Shown one piece after another: positions 26,581 to 34,890 of a stretch of 64,000 bases of DNA. The notes below the pieces were generated by a model. That model was given only the letters and a program-made list of their open reading frames with translations, was not told the origin of the DNA and made no database searches. Position numbers and translations under genes: made by a program. Every line of letters starts with the position of its first letter. Position 1 is the first letter of the stretch. The stretch is from an uncultured Cellvibrio sp. (GTDB lineage Bacteria; Pseudomonadota; Gammaproteobacteria; Pseudomonadales; Cellvibrionaceae), in the NCBI GenBank assembly GCA_946480695.1, contig CAMLKG010000001.1, positions 217,982 through 281,981 of the forward strand, in the 5' to 3' direction.

Positions 26581-27639
26581 TTATTTTAACGTTGCCCCGC
26601 AAGAGCCACGCACCATTAATTTTGCGGGCAACAACATGGATTCAGGCTTTTCACCGGCAACCAGTTTTAATAAGTTTTCCACTAATAATTCACCCGCCAA
26701 CAAGGTGTCTTGTTGTACCGTTGTTAAGGGCGGGTGCGTGTAGGAGGCCATGGGAATATCATCAAATCCCATGACCGCCACTTCCTGCGGTACACGCAGC
26801 CCTGCTTCTTCCAATGCTTTGATTGCGCCAATCGCAATCAAATCACTCGCACCAAAAATTGCATCGAAGCTTGCACGGCGCTGCAGTAATTTTAAGGTGG
26901 CCTTATAGCCCTCTTCCTCAGAAGTTTCCGCAGCAACTTGTAATTGCGGGTTAGCTTCCATGCCCGCCTCTTGCAGCGCCTTGCAGAAGCCGTGATAGCG
27001 GTCCGCAAATTCGGGGCTGTGCTCTGAAACATCACCGAGGAACGCAATATTTTTCCTGCCCAATGCAATCAAATGCCTGGCCGCCAGATAGGCGCTGTTG
27101 AAATTGTCGCAACCGATGGAAATACCCGGCTGCCCTTCCAGCACGGGTCCCCAGGTAATAAAGTGCGCACCGACTTGCGTCAGGTAGGTAAGCTTTTTAA
27201 CAAAACTTTCGTAGTCACCGTAACCGAGGAAAATAATTCCATCCGCGCGGTTTGCGTCTTCGTAATCGGCGTGCCAGTCTTCACTGAATTGCTGGAAGGA
27301 GATCAATAAATCAAACCCGCGCCTGGCAGTTGCGCGCGTAATACTACCGAGCATGGAAAGGAAAAACGGATTGATTAATGAATTGCCGGTACCATGGTCC
27401 TCGCACAAGAGTAACGCAATGGTTTTGGTTTGTTGCGACCGCAAACTGCTCGCGTTTTTATCCACTTTGTAATTCAATTCGCGTGCGATTTGTTGCACTT
27501 TAAGGCGGGTTTCTTCGTTGACCAGGGGGCTATTACGCAACGCGCGCGAGACAGTGGATTGGGAAACACCCGCGCGATAGGCAATATCAAAGGAAGTGGT
27601 TTTATCGTCTTTCACGCTTGTGACCCTCGCTGTACGCAT
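26581..27639 (-). CDS. LacI-family transcriptional regulator of the starch locus
   Basis: DNA-binding repressor or dual regulator with an N-terminal LacI helix-turn-helix (AYRAGVSQSTVSRALRNSPLV, then the hinge helix ELNYKVDKNASSLRSQ) and a periplasmic-binding-protein-like effector domain (about 60-340). About 352 residues from ATG at 27639. The frame is open to a GTG at 27762, but that extension is unlike the family; neither start has a strong Shine-Dalgarno. A short CAA/CAACAA-rich tract precedes the ATG. It is the only regulator gene near the nine ATACGTAT palindromes, whose symmetric CG centre is typical of LacI-family operators. It is inferred to bind them and release on a maltose-like ligand. 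It runs convergent to the transporter gene. Confidence 0.9.
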   Translation of the reverse strand: MRTARVTSVKDDKTTSFDIAYRAGVSQSTVSRALRNSPLVNEETRLKVQQIARELNYKVDKNASSLRSQQTKTIALLLCEDHGTGNSLINPFFLSMLGSITRATARRGFDLLISFQQFSEDWHADYEDANRADGIIFLGYGDYESFVKKLTYLTQVGAHFITWGPVLEGQPGISIGCDNFNSAYLAARHLIALGRKNIAFLGDVSEHSPEFADRYHGFCKALQEAGMEANPQLQVAAETSEEEGYKATLKLLQRRASFDAIFGASDLIAIGAIKALEEAGLRVPQEVAVMGFDDIPMASYTHPPLTTVQQDTLLAGELLVENLLKLVAGEKPESMLLPAKLMVRGSCGATLK

Positions 27640-27715
27640 TTGTTGTAATTGTTGTTGTAATGGGAGAGATACTACATCACCCCTTATTTTACGTACAGCC
27701 GAGCGCCAACATTCA

Positions 27716-27759
27716 GGGATTTCGGCGCACCATACCCGTGGGCCGGCAACCGAAATCCC
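27716..27759. repeat. 10-base inverted repeat upstream of the LacI-type regulator gene
   Basis: GGGATTTCGG and CCGAAATCCC separated by 24 bases, about 80-120 bases upstream of the regulator ATG and after the protease stop. It is unlike the ATACGTAT operators and lacks a T-tract. It could be an operator for another factor or a structured leader. Confidence 0.5.
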
Positions 27760-27803
27760 CACAGCGGCCCCAACCGGTTCACTGCGCGAGGTTTAAGCCC
27801 TTT

Positions 27804-28721
27804 TTAAATTATCGATTTATATTTCCTGATACCGGCCAACATCAATCCGCCGAGGAGAAACAAACCCAAACCGGGAGACTCAGGCACCGCAACCGGATTC
27901 ATTTTGCTGTCGATCCAGCCCAGGAAGCTGCTAACCCGCGTAGAACCATAAGCGTCGCCGTAACCCCAAATGCCATCTTGATTAAAGTCGCCGCCAAATG
28001 AATGAACCCCGGCCAAATAAGTTTGGGTTCCTTCCTCTATGAAAACACCACCGCCCGAATCGCCCGGCGCAGCCATAATTTCCAACACGCTGGCGAGATT
28101 ATCAAAGCTGAAATCCGGGTAATCAAACAAATTGAATGACGGGTCCTGGGGATGATCAAAATCGGCCCATATAATTTGATCACCCTGGCCCTCCAACGAC
28201 CAGAGGTCATCCACTATATTGGTGCCGCCTCGCTTCTGGTAATCGGCGGCGACATCGCCGGTTAAGCCATTCCCGGTTCGACCGAAACCTATACTGGCCA
28301 TATCGTGCAACCACTCATCGCGACCCCGGTATAGCCTTGCCGGTTCCACATCCAGGTCGGATTCAAAACGCATTAATCCGATATCCCAACCGGCAGCCAA
28401 ACTGTCATCGGAAAATTTCTCGTGCGCAACCCAGGATGTTGCCTCGAAAAAACGCCAGCCATTTTCATCAGGTAACAGGAAGGACATATCCACCGCATCA
28501 TCCACACAATGGCCTGCGGTCAATACCCAGTTCTTATGTATGGCTGTTCCGCTACAGGTGTAGGATGCTTCCGGTGTATCAAATACTATTAAGCCCACGC
28601 CCTGGTATGCGGAGCTATTCCCGAATCCGGTGTACCAGGAGTCCGGCGTATCATGGCGAATGATTCCCGCCGATACCGGCAAACTCAATGCAGCGACTAA
28701 ACAACTTACAATAATTTTCAT
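27804..28721 (-). CDS. trypsin-like serine protease with PEP-CTERM-like tail
   Basis: Secreted chymotrypsin-fold protease of 305 residues. A signal peptide ends near LPVSAG. The catalytic triad is H71 (VLTAGHC), D113 (GWDIGLMRF) and S222 (APGDSGG). The C-terminus has VPESPGLGLFLLGGLMLAG followed by IRKYK: a VPE(P/S) motif, a hydrophobic helix and a basic tail, as in PEP-CTERM proteins processed by exosortase. ATG at 28721 has a strong AAAGGAG; a longer frame to 28832 lacks one. No exosortase gene is in the window. Its target is unknown. It is on the same strand as the LacI-type gene but separated by the inverted repeat, so it is probably a separate unit. Confidence 0.88.
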   Translation of the reverse strand: MKIIVSCLVAALSLPVSAGIIRHDTPDSWYTGFGNSSAYQGVGLIVFDTPEASYTCSGTAIHKNWVLTAGHCVDDAVDMSFLLPDENGWRFFEATSWVAHEKFSDDSLAAGWDIGLMRFESDLDVEPARLYRGRDEWLHDMASIGFGRTGNGLTGDVAADYQKRGGTNIVDDLWSLEGQGDQIIWADFDHPQDPSFNLFDYPDFSFDNLASVLEIMAAPGDSGGGVFIEEGTQTYLAGVHSFGGDFNQDGIWGYGDAYGSTRVSSFLGWIDSKMNPVAVPESPGLGLFLLGGLMLAGIRKYKSII

Positions 28722-28873
28722 AATAAACTCCTTTGAATACCGGGCGCGAACCTGGCGGCGAATGATTCCGACGAAATATAAATGACCCTGGCTCCCTTTG
28801 ACAGCGATCCACAGCAATGCTCCGCATAACACGCGACAGTTTTTTATCCATATGCCTCACACGCCGGCACAAA

Positions 28874-28906
28874 TAAAAAAAGCCGCGGTAAATACCGCGG
28901 CTTTTT
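28874..28906 (-). terminator. intrinsic terminator after the FtsX-type permease gene
   Basis: Perfect 10-base stem AGCCGCGGTA/TACCGCGGCT with a 2-base loop, flanked by A7 and T5. On the minus strand it ends the ABC transporter operon 25 bases past the last stop. The symmetry allows bidirectional action. Confidence 0.9.
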
Positions 28907-28926
28907 CAATGGCAAAAAAATATTCG

Positions 28927-30117
28927 TTACACTTCGCGCAATGCTGCGGCAACCGGTAAACGCGCTGCGCGAATTGCGGGAAAAAAGCCGCCGATGAACC
29001 CAATCACTGTGGCGAACATAACTCCCTGCACCAATAAATCCGGCGTGACCGCAAAATCGAAAACAACCTGGCTAAAACTCGCAAAATTCAGCGTCGATAC
29101 GGTGTAGCCGTTAAACACAAAATAAACAATGACAGAACCAATGATACCGCCGGTGATAGCCAGGACTAACGATTCCACCAGTGTAGAAATAGCGACCGGC
29201 GTTGCGCCAAAACCCAACGCACGCAATGTGGCGATTTCGCGGGTGCGGTTGGATACCGAGGTATACATCGTATTTACCGCGCCAAATATCGCGCCTAACG
29301 CCATGAGCATCGCCAGGGGATAACCAATCATCTTGATGAATTTACTTAAGGGTTCCGATTGTTCGGCGAGGTATTCTGTTTCGCGCTTCACATCCAGGTT
29401 TAATTTGGGGTCAGCGGCAATCGCCTCTTTAAATGCAGCAAAACCATTCTTGTCTTCCAACTTTACACGCACGATTTGGTAGCTGTTGCCGCGCCTGTAG
29501 GCATTTTGCAAAATCTTGGCGTCGCACCAAATCTCTGACTCGGCCAAGCCGCCACCGGATTCGAAAACCCCTACGACATTCCATTCGGTTTGCCCGAATT
29601 TAACCACAGAACCCACGTTTAAATTAGCAAATTGGGTTTGTGCGCCGCGCCCCACAATGAGTTCATTTTTCCCGGGCTCAAAATTCCGGCCTTCGACAAT
29701 GTTGAATTGCTTGCGCACGGAAAATGCCATGGGTTCAACACCCCGCAAAGGCGCATTGGCGCTAGCATCCTTGTTACGCATGGGCACATCCACGATGACA
29801 AATAATTCCGGTGAACTTAGCGGTTGGCCATCTTGTTTGGCAATACCCGGCAAATTTGCAATTAACTGGGTTTGATCGTATCCCAGGCCGCTATTCATTT
29901 CGGTCGTAGCGCCGGCACGCAGCAACATCAATACATCATCGGAGCCGGCATTCACCATAGTGCGCTGGAAACCGCTGGCCATGGAGAGTACGCCGATAAA
30001 CACCCCCACAACGCAGGCCACACCAAAAACAGCTACCGATGAAGTTCCCATACGCTGCGGCAAATTGCGCAGGTTCATCAGGGTAATCAATATAATTTGG
30101 GCAATTCCATTAAACAT
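28927..30117 (-). CDS. ABC transporter permease, FtsX/MacB type (second permease)
   Basis: Inner-membrane permease of 396 residues with the FtsX-family layout: one N-terminal membrane segment (GTSSVAVFGVACVVGVFIGV), a large periplasmic MacB-like domain (about 60-270), and three C-terminal segments with SNRTREIATLRALGFG before the third-from-last helix. ATG at 30117 lies two bases after the stop of the first permease (TAATCATG) and uses a GGAG inside that gene's end, so the two are translationally linked. With the ATPase and adaptor genes it forms a tripartite-type exporter or lipoprotein/peptide mechanotransmission system. The substrate is unknown. A strong terminator follows. Confidence 0.9.
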   Translation of the reverse strand: MFNGIAQIILITLMNLRNLPQRMGTSSVAVFGVACVVGVFIGVLSMASGFQRTMVNAGSDDVLMLLRAGATTEMNSGLGYDQTQLIANLPGIAKQDGQPLSSPELFVIVDVPMRNKDASANAPLRGVEPMAFSVRKQFNIVEGRNFEPGKNELIVGRGAQTQFANLNVGSVVKFGQTEWNVVGVFESGGGLAESEIWCDAKILQNAYRRGNSYQIVRVKLEDKNGFAAFKEAIAADPKLNLDVKRETEYLAEQSEPLSKFIKMIGYPLAMLMALGAIFGAVNTMYTSVSNRTREIATLRALGFGATPVAISTLVESLVLAITGGIIGSVIVYFVFNGYTVSTLNFASFSQVVFDFAVTPDLLVQGVMFATVIGFIGGFFPAIRAARLPVAAALREV

Positions 30118-30119
30118 GA

Positions 30120-31277
30120 TTAGCGTCTCCGTAATGCAGCGACAATGTTTAACTGCAAACCTTGCAACGCCGGGATAAAGCCGGTGAGCAAGCCGAATAA
30201 ACACATAAGCCCCACGCCCGCCAACATCGTGCCTGTAGACAGGTTTAATCCAGGCAAGGTTGAGGCCATGGCGGTTGCGGCACCGCCGATGAATATTTTT
30301 GCGAGCAATAGCCCTGCAACACCCCCAATAAATGAAACGACGACGGCTTCCATTAACACCATTAACATAACGGCGACATCAGAGAAACCCAGCGTTTTCA
30401 GTATGGCCAGTTCAGGGATACGCTCGCGAAATGATTGCGCCATGGTATTACCGGCTACCAATAGCATGGTGAAAAACACCGCCCCCAAAATCAGCGTGGT
30501 AATTAATCCTATGTCACCGAATTGTTTGGCAAAGGATTTAGCGAATTCTTTTTCGCTGCTGGTTTTTGTTTCGGCCGGGGAATTCGCAAATAACGCGTCT
30601 ATAGTCGTTGCTACCTGTACGGATTGCTTTGGATCTTTAACACGGATAATCAACCAGCCCAAGGTACCTTTCGCATATTGTCGCGCTTCATCAAAATAAT
30701 CGTAATGCATCAACATGCTATTGGTATCGGCACTTTTACTTTTGGTTTCGTAAATACCTTCAATTACAAACTCCCAAGTGGTGCTGCCATCTTCGCGCGG
30801 GAATAACCCGACCAAAGGGATACGATCACCGATTTTCCATTTAAACCTGTCCACCAACCCCTTACCGATAACGACGCCCACACGATTCTTTTTCCAGGCT
30901 TGCATGTGTTCTTCAGGCAAGCTGACCATGTCCTTATAGATTTCAAAATAATCGTCCGCAATTACCGGAAATTGTGGAAATTGGTTTTTAGGGTCCTGGT
31001 AATAACCACCGAACCAATTGGCGGAGGTTGCCTTATCAACCCCGTCAAGCCCCTGGATTTTTCCGAGATAGGCTTCAGGCAGGGGTTGTATCAACGAAAT
31101 CTTATTAATACTGATCAGCCGGTCTTCACCGGCAATTTCCGCGCCCTGGTCAAACGCGGCGGCAAGGCTGCGCAACAAACCAAATAGCAGGAACGCCACC
31201 ATAATCGATAGCAACGTCAAAATGGTGCGGGCTTTTTTACGCCCCAAATTACTTAATAAAAATTGCAGGTAGTACAT
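30120..31277 (-). CDS. ABC transporter permease, FtsX/MacB type (first permease)
   Basis: FtsX-family inner-membrane permease of 385 residues: N-terminal membrane segment (ARTILTLLSIMVAFLLFGLL), periplasmic MacB-like domain, then three C-terminal segments with FRERIPELAILKTLGFSDV, the cytoplasmic loop that contacts the ATPase. ATG at 31277 is two bases past the TGA of the ATPase gene (TGATCATG), with GGGGGA upstream. Paired with a second, divergent permease, it suggests a heterodimeric membrane unit, unlike MacB itself, where ATPase and permease are fused. Confidence 0.9.
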   Translation of the reverse strand: MYYLQFLLSNLGRKKARTILTLLSIMVAFLLFGLLRSLAAAFDQGAEIAGEDRLISINKISLIQPLPEAYLGKIQGLDGVDKATSANWFGGYYQDPKNQFPQFPVIADDYFEIYKDMVSLPEEHMQAWKKNRVGVVIGKGLVDRFKWKIGDRIPLVGLFPREDGSTTWEFVIEGIYETKSKSADTNSMLMHYDYFDEARQYAKGTLGWLIIRVKDPKQSVQVATTIDALFANSPAETKTSSEKEFAKSFAKQFGDIGLITTLILGAVFFTMLLVAGNTMAQSFRERIPELAILKTLGFSDVAVMLMVLMEAVVVSFIGGVAGLLLAKIFIGGAATAMASTLPGLNLSTGTMLAGVGLMCLFGLLTGFIPALQGLQLNIVAALRRR

Positions 31278-31279
31278 GA

Positions 31280-32005
31280 TCAATGTCCCCCGCTATGCTC
31301 ATTGGTAACCAGCGAGCCTTTGTCCATGTGCCATGTGTGGCGAGCATGGTCAGCAGCGCGCGGGTCGTGGGTAACCATAATGATGGTTTTTTGTTGCTGC
31401 TGGTTGAGGGTTTGCAACAATACGAGGATTTCATCCGCCGTCGCACGATCCAAATCACCGGTGGGCTCATCACACAACAGTAAATCCGGGTCACTGACTA
31501 GCGCGCGCGCAATGGCAACACGCTGCTCCTGTCCGCCCGACAATTCGCTGGGATAATGCTTGGCGCGGTTGGATAATCCGACCAGTTCCAACGCGGCCGC
31601 AACATGCGCCTTGCGCTGCTTGCTGCTGAGATTGGTAAGCAGCAGCGGCAATTCCACATTTTTTTCGGCGGTTAGCACCGGCATCAAATTATAGAATTGG
31701 AAAATAAAACCGACGTGACGCGCCCGCCATTTAGTGAGCTGGGAAGCGGACATTTGATCGAGCCGCTGGCCGCCAATCATTAATTCACCGGCAGTAGGCG
31801 AATCCAGTCCACCCAATAAATTTAATAAGGTTGTTTTACCTGAACCCGATGGCCCCATTAACGCCAGGAAGTCACCGCGATAAATATCCAGGTTCAAACC
31901 CGCCAGCACTTTTACTTGCTCCTTACCTTTTTTATAGGCCTTGCTAATACCTTTTAATTGTACGAGTAATTCACCAGTGTGGACTTGGGATTCAAGCGCA
32001 GTCAT
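31280..32005 (-). CDS. ABC transporter ATPase, MacB/LolD type
   Basis: Cytoplasmic ATPase of 241 residues that drives the two FtsX-type permeases downstream. It has Walker A GPSGSGKTTLLNLLGG, the Q-loop near FIFQFYNLMPVLTAEKN, the signature LSGGQEQRVAIARAL, Walker B LLLCDEPTGDLD and the H-loop IIMVTHD. The FQFYNLMPVLTA segment is typical of the MacB/LolD family. The stop is followed at once by the first permease ATG. It lies 140 bases from the adaptor gene, with a hairpin in the gap. Confidence 0.93.
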   Translation of the reverse strand: MTALESQVHTGELLVQLKGISKAYKKGKEQVKVLAGLNLDIYRGDFLALMGPSGSGKTTLLNLLGGLDSPTAGELMIGGQRLDQMSASQLTKWRARHVGFIFQFYNLMPVLTAEKNVELPLLLTNLSSKQRKAHVAAALELVGLSNRAKHYPSELSGGQEQRVAIARALVSDPDLLLCDEPTGDLDRATADEILVLLQTLNQQQQKTIIMVTHDPRAADHARHTWHMDKGSLVTNEHSGGH

Positions 32006-32103
32006 AGATCCTCCAGGAAGTTAGACCAGCAAAAAAAGGAAACGCTTTTAATGGATAATGTGGAACAAAATAAAACAGGGAAATAGATTTTATTGTTATT
32101 TAA

Positions 32104-32128
32104 CCTCCTGCCTGTTCATGGCAGGAGG
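32104..32128 (-). other. intercistronic hairpin between adaptor and ATPase genes
   Basis: Perfect 9-base arms CCTCCTGCC/GGCAGGAGG with a 7-base loop, 19 bases past the adaptor stop. On the minus strand it is followed by TTAAATAAC rather than a T-run. It is a weak terminator or mRNA-processing site that could set the adaptor to ATPase ratio. Confidence 0.5.
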
Positions 32129-32146
32129 GATTAACCGCGAAGCGGT

Positions 32147-33370
32147 CTATTGCAGCTCTACCCGGGAACCGTCTTTTAATTCCGGCGTGACTTCCACTAC
32201 AAAGTCTTCCCCGGGGCGCAGGCCACTGTCGATATAAATATTGTTACCGTAACTGGCGTTCAGCGTGACCTTGCGCAATTCCGCAATTCCATCCTTCACC
32301 ACAAAAATAAATTTATCTTCGCCTTCATTGCGCACCGCGCTAATCGGTACGCGCACACCCAATGGCTCCTTGGGTTTTTCCCCGGCTATCGGTTCCGCAT
32401 TCAGGAACGCAACCTTTACGCCCATGTCCGGTAAAATGCGCGGGTCGCTTACCTGGAAACCGATACGTACTTTTACGGTGGCTTTCTGGCGGTCTGCTGC
32501 CGGGATAATTGCAATTACCTTCGCGGGGATTTTCCATTCCGGATATGCCTCCAGTACCGCCTGCACAAATTGATCGACACGCACGCGCTGGATGTAGGAT
32601 TCGTTGACATCCACCTCAATTTCCAGCGAAGCCATATCGACCAGGGTGCAAATACCGGTACGGGTAAAACCACCGCCCGCTGAAATGGGTGAAATCATTT
32701 CACCGGGTTGTGAATCCTTGCTGATAACAACGCCGGCGAAAGGCGCGCGTAATACCAGGTCATCAAGATTTTGCTGCTGCAATGCCAGGCGTTTTTCGCT
32801 GACCTGCACCTCGGCTTCACGTGCCGCCAATTGCGCGCGTAGCGATTCAAAATCCGCACGGGCTTTATCCAGCGTTGCGGCGCTGACCAATTGGCGCCTG
32901 GCTAATTCGGTGTTGCGTTCGAGCGTGAGCCTGGCCTCGGTCAAACGGGCCCGGCTTTCCGCGACCAGGGTTTTTGCCGAGCGCAATTCCGCTTTGCTTA
33001 ACTCAACGGATTTCAACATGTTGGAATCGTCCAGGCGCGCGACAATCTGGTCCTTTTCCACTTGCTGGCCTTCTTCGATATAGATTTCCGCCACGCGCCC
33101 GGTGACTTTTGAAGACACAGTCGAGGTGCGGCGCGCCACTACATAACCCGTTGCATCCAATACCGTGGCCGAAGAGGGATCGGGCACGGCCATGCGCGCC
33201 ATTTCCAGTTTTACTTTTACCGGCGCCGGATCATTAAAAAAACCAATTCCCAACACGATTGCCAAGAGCGCGGCACCGCCGCCAATCCATAATAATTTTT
33301 TGTTGTCGCCCGCCGACGGCTGGTCCCGATCTATACGTAGTTGCGATAAAAGGTCTTCTTTATTAGTCAC
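32147..33370 (-). CDS. periplasmic adaptor (membrane fusion) protein, MacA/HlyD type
   Basis: Adaptor linking the inner-membrane ABC unit to an outer-membrane channel. From GTG at 33370 the protein has about 407 residues: a short cytoplasmic N-terminus, one membrane anchor (LLWIGGGAALLAIVLGIGFF), a barrel-sandwich half with EIYIEEGQQVEKDQIVARLDD, a coiled-coil hairpin (about 110-190), the second half VLRAPFAGVVISKDSQPGEM, then beta-barrel and membrane-proximal domains. AAGGG precedes the GTG; an ATG at 33424 would add 18 residues, so the start is uncertain. It is the first gene of the exporter operon. No TolC-like gene is in the window. Confidence 0.88.
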   Translation of the reverse strand: MTNKEDLLSQLRIDRDQPSAGDNKKLLWIGGGAALLAIVLGIGFFNDPAPVKVKLEMARMAVPDPSSATVLDATGYVVARRTSTVSSKVTGRVAEIYIEEGQQVEKDQIVARLDDSNMLKSVELSKAELRSAKTLVAESRARLTEARLTLERNTELARRQLVSAATLDKARADFESLRAQLAAREAEVQVSEKRLALQQQNLDDLVLRAPFAGVVISKDSQPGEMISPISAGGGFTRTGICTLVDMASLEIEVDVNESYIQRVRVDQFVQAVLEAYPEWKIPAKVIAIIPAADRQKATVKVRIGFQVSDPRILPDMGVKVAFLNAEPIAGEKPKEPLGVRVPISAVRNEGEDKFIFVVKDGIAELRKVTLNASYGNNIYIDSGLRPGEDFVVEVTPELKDGSRVELQ

Positions 33371-33593
33371 AGTGCGCTTGCCCTTGTTTGTGGTTTTATC
33401 CGGAGCTATGTCCGAGCGCTGCATTATCACGCAAGATTCAGGCCTGAGCCTAGCAGTTTTAGAGGGAGCCTATGGGTCGCAGAAGGCCCGCGCTTCCCCT
33501 GCTACTGTCCCGACCGTCAATAGCATAGGGCGCAGGCACTCCCGGGTAAAACCATGATTGTCACCCAGTGGCTATGACAATTATCAGCAACGC

Positions 33594-34511
33594 TTACAGC
33601 GCCGGTTTAAAGCCAGCCATTTCCTTCGGCAATATGGGATTCTCAAGGTCGATGCGAGTGCGCCCGGCAAGGTTCAAGTGGGCGAGCGCAGGACCGTAAT
33701 AGCGGTTAAACAGTTTATCCAGCTCGCCATTCGCCGCAATGGTTTGCAAGCCCTTCGTCACCCGCTCCGCTAACGCGGGTTCGTCCGGGTTTACATAAAA
33801 CACCAGGGGAAATGGGTAGTACACCAGCAACGAGGGTTCGATCATTAATTTGCCGGATTTTGCGGCGCGCTCGGTAAACACACCGCCAATTTCATTCGCA
33901 CCAAAGGTTACATAATCAAATTCGTTATCCTCCAGGCGCCGGAATAAATCATCGAAACTTCCCTTTTCCACCACGGAATAACCATTGTGGCGAAACAATC
34001 CGGCATCAGCCCAGGTCGCCGGTATTCCCATGCGCAGTTTTTTTAAGTCGCCGGCGGACCGAATCGCCGCGAATTTTTGCGCATCCGCCTTGCGCACAAT
34101 CAAAATGCGGTATCCCAAAATCCCCTTCATCAACGGCAAGGGAATTAATATTTTTTGTTCATTCGCCAGCTTCCGGTTACCCGCTACCGTGCCAAAAATA
34201 TCGAAGCCTTTGCGGAATATGCCGGCTTCATCCTCGGCGCGGGGATAATCCGTACGATCCTCCCGCAACGTCCAGGGTCCGTGTGTTTGCCCGGTTGCCG
34301 CCAGCGCGGCCTCCAGTACCTCGCGCTCATATTCCTGGCGCGATTGGGTTTTGTTGCCGTTCCAAAGCGCCACTTCGGTGTCGGCTGCAACGGTTTTCGT
34401 TTTCGGGAGCCCGGTTGAAGCATTTGCCGCAGCCCCGCACGCGACAATGCCGAAGAAAACCAGGAAGTGTAATTGCGCCAGGATTCGCGCGGTGGATTGT
34501 GGGTTGAACAT
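33594..34511 (-). CDS. periplasmic solute-binding protein (SBP_bac_3-like)
   Basis: Probable periplasmic ligand-binding protein of 305 residues. Its signal peptide contains FFGIVACGAAANAS, which fits either signal peptidase I (ANA-S) or a lipobox (IVAC). The mature part looks like the type 3 solute-binding fold: SAGDLKKLRMGIPATWADA, a FDDLFRRLEDNEFDYVTFG segment, and LAERVTKGLQTIAANGELDK near the end. ATG at 34511 has GAGGT 7 bases upstream; the frame is open to 34586. No transporter permease adjoins it, so it may be an orphan sensor or binding protein. It is not obviously linked to the adaptor gene downstream. Confidence 0.8.
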   Translation of the reverse strand: MFNPQSTARILAQLHFLVFFGIVACGAAANASTGLPKTKTVAADTEVALWNGNKTQSRQEYEREVLEAALAATGQTHGPWTLREDRTDYPRAEDEAGIFRKGFDIFGTVAGNRKLANEQKILIPLPLMKGILGYRILIVRKADAQKFAAIRSAGDLKKLRMGIPATWADAGLFRHNGYSVVEKGSFDDLFRRLEDNEFDYVTFGANEIGGVFTERAAKSGKLMIEPSLLVYYPFPLVFYVNPDEPALAERVTKGLQTIAANGELDKLFNRYYGPALAHLNLAGRTRIDLENPILPKEMAGFKPAL

Positions 34512-34890
34512 ACCTATGACCTCGTCAATTATTATGGCGATTGTTGCTCGCGTATCGCCTTGCGCCCATGCACGCGAGGGTTCCAATCATAGCAGCCAAA
34601 TCGATCCTGTCCCCAAGGCAACCCCTTTATTAGCGCTACCGGAGGCATGAATTACGCGCCAACGCGCAACATTTAACGCCAATCTCGGATTTGTGCAGCC
34701 CTATCTGCACCATTCAGCAATCCATAGGCACATAATAAGCCGAGCATGTCACAGTTCAGGCTAACTCTGTTTTATCAGCGCGCGAAATGGCCGGTAAAAT
34801 AACCCGGAAAATCAGGGAGCGAATGCGACCAATCCTGCAAGATCGACCCACACAATGCGCCCACCTGGCTCAATTGAAAGGAGATTTTTT
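34512..34890. other. 379-base intergenic region before the T6SS island
   Basis: It separates the minus-strand solute-binding gene from the plus-strand vgrG. No gene is credible here. AAAGGAG at 34877-34883 is the vgrG ribosome site. A 6-base stem (GTGCAG/CTGCAC) lies near 34693-34710. No clear promoter hexamers were found. Confidence 0.5.
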
